From Reticulitermes speratus (taxonomy: Eukaryota > Arthropoda > Insecta > Blattodea > Rhinotermitidae), in the NCBI GenBank assembly GCA_021186555.1, contig JAJKFL010000237.1, positions 43,508,483 to 43,572,482 on the forward strand: a DNA stretch of 64,000 nucleotides, given 5' to 3'. The first letter of the stretch is position 1, and every line of letters starts with the position of its first letter. The notes beneath the pieces are model-generated. The model was not told the DNA's origin. It saw nothing but the letters and a program-made list of their open reading frames with translations, and did not search any database. This document shows, one piece after another, positions 58,125 to 64,000 of the stretch. Both the position numbers and the translations under genes were made by a program.

Positions 58125-59440
58125 TGCTTCCTCCCAGGCACTACCATTACACTCCAGTCTATTTCTGGTTAGTATTCTGTAAGCCCTAATTGCTTCCTCC
58201 CAGGCACTTCACCCCGTAGTTTATTTCTGCTCACTACTAACTGTGCCCTTCCTGTTTCTACCCAGGCACTTCACCCCGTAGTCAATTTCTGCTCACTACT
58301 ATCTGTGCCCTTCCTGTTTCTACCCAGGCACTTCACCCTGTAGTCTATTTCTGCTCACTACTATCTGTGCCCTTCCTGTTTCTACCCAGGCACTTCACCC
58401 CGTAGTCTATTTCTGCTCACTACTAACTGCGCCCTTCCTGTTTCTACTCTGGCACTTCACCCCGTAGTCTATTTCTGCTTACTACTAACTGCGCCCTTCC
58501 TGTTTCTACTCTGGCACTTCACCCCGTAGTCTATTTCTGCTTACTACTAACTGTGCCCTTCCTGTTTCTACTCTGGCACTTCACCCCGTAGTCTATTTCT
58601 GCTCACTACTAACTGCGCCCTTCCTGTTTCTACTCTGGCACTTCACCCCGTAGTCTATTTCTGCTTACTACTAACTGTGCCCTTCCTGTTTCTACCCAGG
58701 CACTTCACCCCGTAGTCTATTTCTGCTCACTACTAACTGTGCCCTTCCTGTTTCTACCCAGGCACTTCACCCCGTAGTCTATTTCTGCTCACTACTAACT
58801 GTGCCCTTCCTGTTTCTACCCAGGCACTTCACCCCGTAGTCTATTTCTGCTCACTACTAACTGTGCCCTTCCTGTTTCTACCCAGGCACTTCACCCCGTA
58901 GTCTATTTCTGCTCACTACTAACTGTGCCCTTCCTGTTTCTACCCAGGCACTTCACCCCGTAGTCTATTTCTGCTCACTACTAACTGTGCCCTTCCTGTT
59001 TCTACCCAGGCACTTCACCCCGTAGTCTATTTCTGCTCACTACTAACTGTGCCCTTCCTGTTTCTACCCAGGCACTTCACCCCGTAGTCTATTTCTGCTC
59101 ACTACTAACTGTGCCCTTCCTGTTTCTACCCAGGCACTTCACCCCGTAGTCTATTTCTGCTTACTACTAACTGTGCCCTTCCTGTTTCTACCCAGGCACT
59201 TCACCCCGTAGTCTATTTCTGCTTACTACTAACTGTGCCCTTCCTGTTTCTACCCAGGCACTTTACCCCGTAGTCTATTTCTGCTCACTACTAACTGCGC
59301 CCTTCCTGTTTCTACCCAGGCACTTCACCCTGTAGTCTATTTCTGCTCACTACTATCTGTGCCCTTCCTGTTTCCTCCCAGGCACTCCACACTCCACTTT
59401 GGTGATTATTTTCAACGCCCTGCATGTTTCCTCCTAGTCA
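58125..59440. repeat. 62-bp tandem array, about 20 copies
   Basis: Unit landmarks are 'cacttcaccccgtagtctat', 'ttctgctcactactaactg' and 'cttcctgtttctacccagg'. Spacing is 62 bp (58701, 58763). Inner units are near identical; units at both edges (58130-58200, 59370-59440) are diverged, as expected when unequal exchange homogenises the centre. Confidence 0.92.
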
Positions 59441-59534
59441 CTACCACTTCACTGTCTGCATCTGCCCAGTATTAACCATGCCTCTGACTTTCTACTTCAC
59501 TTAACCCATTCACAAACACTTCAACTCTTGCCTG

Positions 59535-59619
59535 CACACTACACACTGCACACTGCACACTACACACTGCACACTACACACTGCACATTACACACTACAC
59601 ACTGCACACTACACACTAC
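59535..59619. repeat. 7-bp minisatellite, about 12 copies
   Basis: Alternating 'cacactg' and 'cacacta' heptamers. 59620-60064 holds nothing else recognised. Confidence 0.85.
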
Positions 59620-60064
59620 ACGATTTACTGTATCTTACCAACTAAGTATATTCAATGTATATTTCGAAGTAACTTATTCCACGTCAACAAGTGATGTCCC
59701 ACACCCATCAAATGTGCCACTAAATTAATGTACCACAAAATTTCAATTCTGTCAACTGGTTCATAATGTAGGAAAAAACACAAGCACAGAAAAAAAAAGC
59801 ATGGCAGAAAACTGTGCGCTCTACAAATACACTGCTGGTTGTCTACTGCATCAATTATCATATGCTGCCCACGTGTCACAGCCACAACATTCTGTTTATG
59901 AGATGACTGGATGACATTATGACTGTAAGAGCAGTGGGCAACTTGGCAATTAAGTGGTTACTTTCATGCTGGAGCCACTTCGTTGCAGACAGACAGACAG
60001 ACAAAAAAAAAACCCTACTCCCTTCTCCCGGCACAGGAATCAAGGTGGGCTCGAACATGGGCAG

Positions 60065-60391
60065 TTAACACTTTCACTGTCGGGTATTTAAATCCCTGAC
60101 GGTGTTAAATTGCCAGGGATTTATTGAATGTTAAACAACTAGTGCGTCGTCTTATAAATAATAAAATATAATTATATATAAAATTATATATAAAATGCAT
60201 ATATTTTTTCTAGTTGTCAGCTAGGGATTAATAAAGATGTACAATATGTTTCCTGAAAGAACTTATTGTGTGCGTGGCCTATTTAAGGCAAAAGAGCGGA
60301 GTAAACTTTAGATCGACTAAAGTCGACGCTGGCAAATTGAAACGTAAATATTTGAATCGATCGTGGTCGACTTTGGCAGTGAAAGTGTTAA
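60065..60391. mobile_element. piggyBac-like MITE with TTAA target and 15-bp inverted ends
   Basis: The left end 'ttaacactttcactg' is a perfect inverse of the right end 'cagtgaaagtgttaa'. TTAA at both edges plus CACTTT termini fit piggyBac-superfamily elements. The 327-bp interior is AT-rich with no frame. Confidence 0.8.
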
Positions 60392-60849
60392 AATGTTGCA
60401 AACAGGAAAACAAAAAAAAACCCCCTTCGTCTGCCAGGGACTGAACCCCGTCTGTCAAGACACTCCACTCATTAAACCAAAACTAAATTCATCACACAAC
60501 ATTTAATGTTGACTCTCACCTCCTCATTAAATGTTCATTTTAAGCAATCTCGGTAATAGCATACAGACATTTACACGAAGCTCACAACTCAAGTCACGAC
60601 ACTACTGCACTGTCGGGCTGCCGACGCTGCAGCACCACAGTTTCTCCTCCTAGATGCAAGCTGCAGTGTGTTCAGCTACAACCAACAAAACAAAACAAAA
60701 CGCATTAACTCACTGCTGCGTAACATCTCAACCTCCAAACTCTTGCACCTTGAAACGCTAAGCCAACATCTTGCCTTCATGCAGTCTTCACAATCTGCAA
60801 ACGCAGAACACACAAGCAAGTACATACAGGCACGTCACACATTTTCTCA

Positions 60850-61022
60850 TTAACACTTTGATGCTGGAATTGAAAGCCCAGTGCGACGTGCAGGACACCG
60901 GAATTTGAAGGACAGCAGTACAAAGGCGGCCAGTAAATGGCCGTTCACTGTACCTGACATCCAGCGTTTTGAGCGTCACAATGCATGATGGGTATGCCTG
61001 ACGTTGGGCACCAAATTGTTAA
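60850..61022. mobile_element. Second piggyBac-like MITE, shorter
   Basis: The left end 'ttaacactttgatgctgg' and the inverse of the right end, TTAACAATTTGGTGCCCA, match at most positions. TTAA at both edges; 173 bp, no coding capacity. Confidence 0.6.
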
Positions 61023-61194
61023 GCACGTTCACAAAGCAAATGGCTAAAGGCCAATAAACATGAATAAATTATTGTCACGAACGCTAATAAAAATATAATT
61101 AACTGAAGATCGATTGTTATTCAAAATTTCCTGAGCCTGAATTAAGTAGAGCTAGGGACACATATCCAGAATTCGCAAATACGGTAAGTTGTTA

Positions 61195-61335
61195 CTGGTA
61201 TTGTTACTACTACTATTACTACTCTAACAATGCCACAGCTACCATTATCACCACCACTACCTCCACCAGCATTATCACTACCACCATCATCACAACCACT
61301 ACCACCACTACTATTAGTACTACTACTACTAGGAA
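61195..61335. repeat. Imperfect ACY trinucleotide tract
   Basis: Runs of 'ctactactattactactc' and 'accaccactacctccacc'. Confidence 0.8.
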
Positions 61336-61477
61336 CAATCCAACTTCCACCAGACTGTTTTCTGGAATTTCACACTGGAGATTTTTACTAAAATTTGTTG
61401 ACGTGCTTGGTGCTGCTTCTCTATTAAGATGTTGGCTACAGTGTATCAGGTGACTGATGTGACAGTGATATCTGAAA

Positions 61478-63373
61478 GTGACCTGTCAAAGTTGTGTTCA
61501 GTCACACATGTCTGACATATAGGTACTACTGAAGTCAATGCAGTGACCTGTCAAAGTTGTGTTCAGTCACACATGTCTGACATATAGGTACTACTGAAGT
61601 CAATGCAGTGACCTGTCAAAGTTGTGTTCAGTCACACATGTCTGACATATAGGTACTACTGAAGTCAATGCAGTGACCTGTCAAAGTTGTGTTCAGTCAC
61701 ACATGTCTGACATATAGGTACTACTGAAGTCAATGCAGTGACCTGTCAAAGTTGTGTTCAGTCACACATGTCTGACATATAGGTACTACTGAAGTCAATG
61801 CAGTGACCTGTCAAAGTTGTGTTCAGTCACACATGTCTGACATATAGGTACTACTGAAGTCAATGCAGTGACCTGTCAAAGTTGTGTTCAGTCACACATC
61901 TCTGACATATAGGTACTACTGAAGTCAATGCAGTGACCTGTCAAAGTTGTGTTCAGTCACACATGTCTGACATATAGGTACTACTGAAGTCAATGCAGTG
62001 ACCTGTCAAAGTTGTGTTCAGTCACACATGTCTGACATATAGGTACTACTGAAGTCAATGCAATGACCTGTCAAAGTTGTGTTCAGTCACACATGTCTGA
62101 CATATAGGTACTACTGAAGTCAATGCAATGACCTGTCAAAGTTGTGTTCAGTCACACATGTCTGACATATAGGTACTACTGAAGTCAGTGCAATGACCTG
62201 TCAAAGTTGTGTTCAGTCACACATGTCTGACATATAGGTACTACTGAAGTCAATGCAATGACCTGTCAAAGTTGTGTTCAGTCACACATGTCTGACATAT
62301 AGGTACTACTGAAGTCAATGCAGTGACCTGTCAAAGTTGTGTTCAGTCACACATGTCTGACATATAGGTACTACTGAAGTCAATGCAATGACCTGTCAAA
62401 GTTGTGTTCAGTCACACATGTCTGACATATAGGTACTACTGAAGTCAATGCAATGACCTGTCAAAGTTGTGTTCAGTCACACATGTCTGACATATAGGTA
62501 CTACTGAAGTCAATGCAATGACCTGTCAAAGTTGTGTTCAGTCACACATGTCTGACATATAGGTACTACTGAAGTCAGTGCAATGACCTGTCAAAGTTGT
62601 GTTCAGTCACACATGTCTGACATATAGGTACTACTGAAGTCAATGCAATGACCTGTCAAAGTTGTGTTCAGTCACACATGTCTGACATATAGGTACTACT
62701 GAAGTCAATGCAGTGACCTGTCAAAGTTGTGTTCAGTCACACATGTCTGACATATAGGTACTACTGAAGTCAATGCAATGACCTGTCAAAGTTGTGTTCA
62801 GTCACACATGTCTGACATATAGGTACTACTGAAGTCAATGCAATGACCTGTCAAAGTTGTGTTCAGTCACACATGTCTGACATATAGGTACTACTGAAGT
62901 CAATGCAGTGACCTGTCAAAGTTGTGTTCAGTCATACATGTCTGACATATAGGTACTACTGAAGTCAATGCAGTGACCTGTCAAAGCTGTCTTCAGTCAC
63001 ACATGTCTGACATATAGGTACTACTGAAGTCAATGCAGTGACCTGTCAAAGCTGTCTTCAGTCACACATGTCTGACATATAGGTACTACTGAAGTCAATG
63101 CAGTGACCTGTCAAAGCTGTCTTCAGTCGCACATGTCTGACATATAGGTACTACTGAAGTCAATGCAGTGACCTGTCAAAGTTGTGTTCAGTCACACATG
63201 TCTGACATATAGGTACTACTGAAGTCAATGCAGTGACCTGTCAAAGTTGTGTTCAGTCACACATGTCTGACATATAGGTACTACTGAAGTCAATGCAGTG
63301 ACCTGTCAAAGTTGTGTTCAGTCACACATGTCTGACATATAGGTAATACTGAAGTCAATGCAATGACCTGTCA
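61478..63373 (-). repeat. 65-bp tandem array, about 29 copies, derived from a Penelope-like ORF
   Basis: Unit landmarks are 'gtgacctgtcaaagttgtgt' and 'aggtactactgaagtcaatg'; spacing 65 bp (61543, 61608). Read on the minus strand each unit encodes TGHCIDFSSTYMSD before a stop. The adjoining Penelope-like fragment at 63374-63540 runs straight into this (EHSI then MTGHCIDFS), and the plus-strand relative at 63739 has TGHSIDFSS. Dimorphism at 'caatgcaatg' or 'caatgcagtg' alternates in blocks. Confidence 0.9.
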
Positions 63374-63540
63374 TGATGCTATGTTCGTCCAACTCTCGCT
63401 TATCAGTGTCATCCAGCAAAAGAGGCGTCTTGTATTCTTTGCACCACACCTTCCGCGCTGTCCGACATACACTTTGCTGCACTGACACCGAATCTGACGG
63501 ACATTCACATCTAAGCCGTCGCTCACAAACCTCAGCAACA
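63374..63540 (-). pseudogene. Penelope-like retroelement, GIY-YIG fragment (minus)
   Basis: Reads LLLRFVSDGLDVNVRQIRCQ, then CSKVYVGQRGR, and after a frameshift DKRELDEHSI. The YVGQ.GR block and the later EH..TGH.IDF order are what I know from the GIY-YIG endonuclease domain of Penelope-like elements. Frameshifted and truncated; the reverse transcriptase part is absent. It continues into the 65-bp array. Confidence 0.65.
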
Positions 63541-63559
63541 GTACTGTTTCATATCCCAA

Positions 63560-63812
63560 ACAGAAAAGAGTACAGTTTCTGAGGTTTGTCAAAGATGGCT
63601 TAGACGTGAAGGTCCGTCAGATTCTGTGTGAGCGCAGCAAATTGTATGTCGGACAGAGCAGAAGGACTATCGAGGTGAGGTCAAAGAACACAAGACACAC
63701 GCAAGACTGGATAAACCTGGCAAGCAGGCAGAGGCAGACAGGTCACAGCATCGACTTCAGTAGTATATATATATATCAGACAGAACATCATGACATATCG
63801 ACAGCCTCGTGA
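63560..63812 (+). pseudogene. Penelope-like retroelement, GIY-YIG fragment (plus)
   Basis: Reads FLRFVKDGLDVKVRQI, CERSKLYVGQSRRTIEVR, then (in a shifted frame) KEHKTHARLDKPGK, then TGHSIDFSS in the first frame again. It is the same region as the minus-strand fragment, placed head to head with it around 63541-63560. Two frameshifts mark it as decayed. Confidence 0.65.
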
Positions 63813-63825
63813 GGGAGGTATTCTG

Positions 63826-63867
63826 TTTACCTGATGACGAGAAGAGAGATTGTTCTTGAAACGTTGG
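63826..63867 (+). ncRNA. Hammerhead-like core just downstream of the Penelope-like fragment
   Basis: CTGATGA, one extra C, stem II GAGAA-gagagattg-TTCTT, GAAA. Stem I is not evident, so function is doubtful. The position next to the GIY-YIG remnant is what ties this motif family to Penelope-like elements. Confidence 0.35.
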
Positions 63868-64000
63868 TTTACCGGTCGTTCAACACTGACGAGGCTGCTA
63901 GCCCAAGAAACTTGTATTGAATCATGTTCACCTTCAGGCATTTGTCGCTGCCGGTGTTCTGTTTTTGTAGCTGCAACTGCTGACTGTAATCCTACATGCA

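Noticed and set aside
57511..58147. Frames of 140-196 codons over the 30-bp array
   Set aside because: Repeat period is a multiple of three; peptides are 10-residue repeats with no sign of selection.

Overview
This is a eukaryotic, almost certainly insect, window dominated by repeats. One exon is clearly protein coding. It lies on the minus strand (about 30903-32475) and ends in an eight-cysteine CXXC zinc finger of the type found at the N-terminus of insect Tet (5-methylcytosine dioxygenase). The finger is followed by a good splice donor. No other Tet exon is visible, so the flanks are probably long introns. The non-LTR retrotransposon 3' ends resemble ones I associate with cockroach and termite genomes, so a polyneopteran such as a cockroach is likely; this is an inference.

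Layout: 0-25 kb alternates a 114-bp satellite (180-1785, 5783-7478, 8140-9670, 13310-14085, 14338-14970, 20376-21320, 24262-25384) with a 91-bp satellite (2240-4662, 11083-13280, 18010-19661), plus SINEs, LINE fragments and foldback elements. 26.9-28.6 kb is a 20-bp array. 28.6-36 kb is low-repeat and holds the Tet exon. 36-41 kb has a SINE-foldback composite (present twice), a LINE 3' end, a tRNA-derived SINE, and 31-bp and 19-bp arrays. 40.9-46.9 kb is one 6-kb array of a 73-bp unit. 47-50 kb has a nested foldback element, a 21-bp array and an old roughly 360-bp repeat. 50-57 kb holds TE fragments and hammerhead-like foldbacks. 57.7-59.6 kb has 30-bp, 62-bp and 7-bp arrays. 60-61 kb has two small TTAA-flanked (piggyBac-like) elements. 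61.5-63.4 kb is a 65-bp array running into a decayed Penelope-like retroelement at the right end.

The most interesting pattern is that at least three satellites appear to be internal expansions of mobile elements. The 91-bp arrays sit inside a tRNA-derived SINE whose head and tail are still attached. The 65-bp array repeats a piece of the GIY-YIG reading frame of a Penelope-like element. The 114-bp arrays sit inside an element whose ends look like TTAA-type terminal repeats. Separately, several foldback or solo elements share a hammerhead-ribozyme-like core (CTGANGA, stem II, GAAA, very short stem III), with one constant extra nucleotide after CTGANGA.

Roughly 40% of the window is tandem repeat by my count of array lengths. 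Long open frames inside arrays are artefacts of periodicity and are not annotated as genes. Clusters of single-base indels inside some arrays suggest imperfect consensus sequence.
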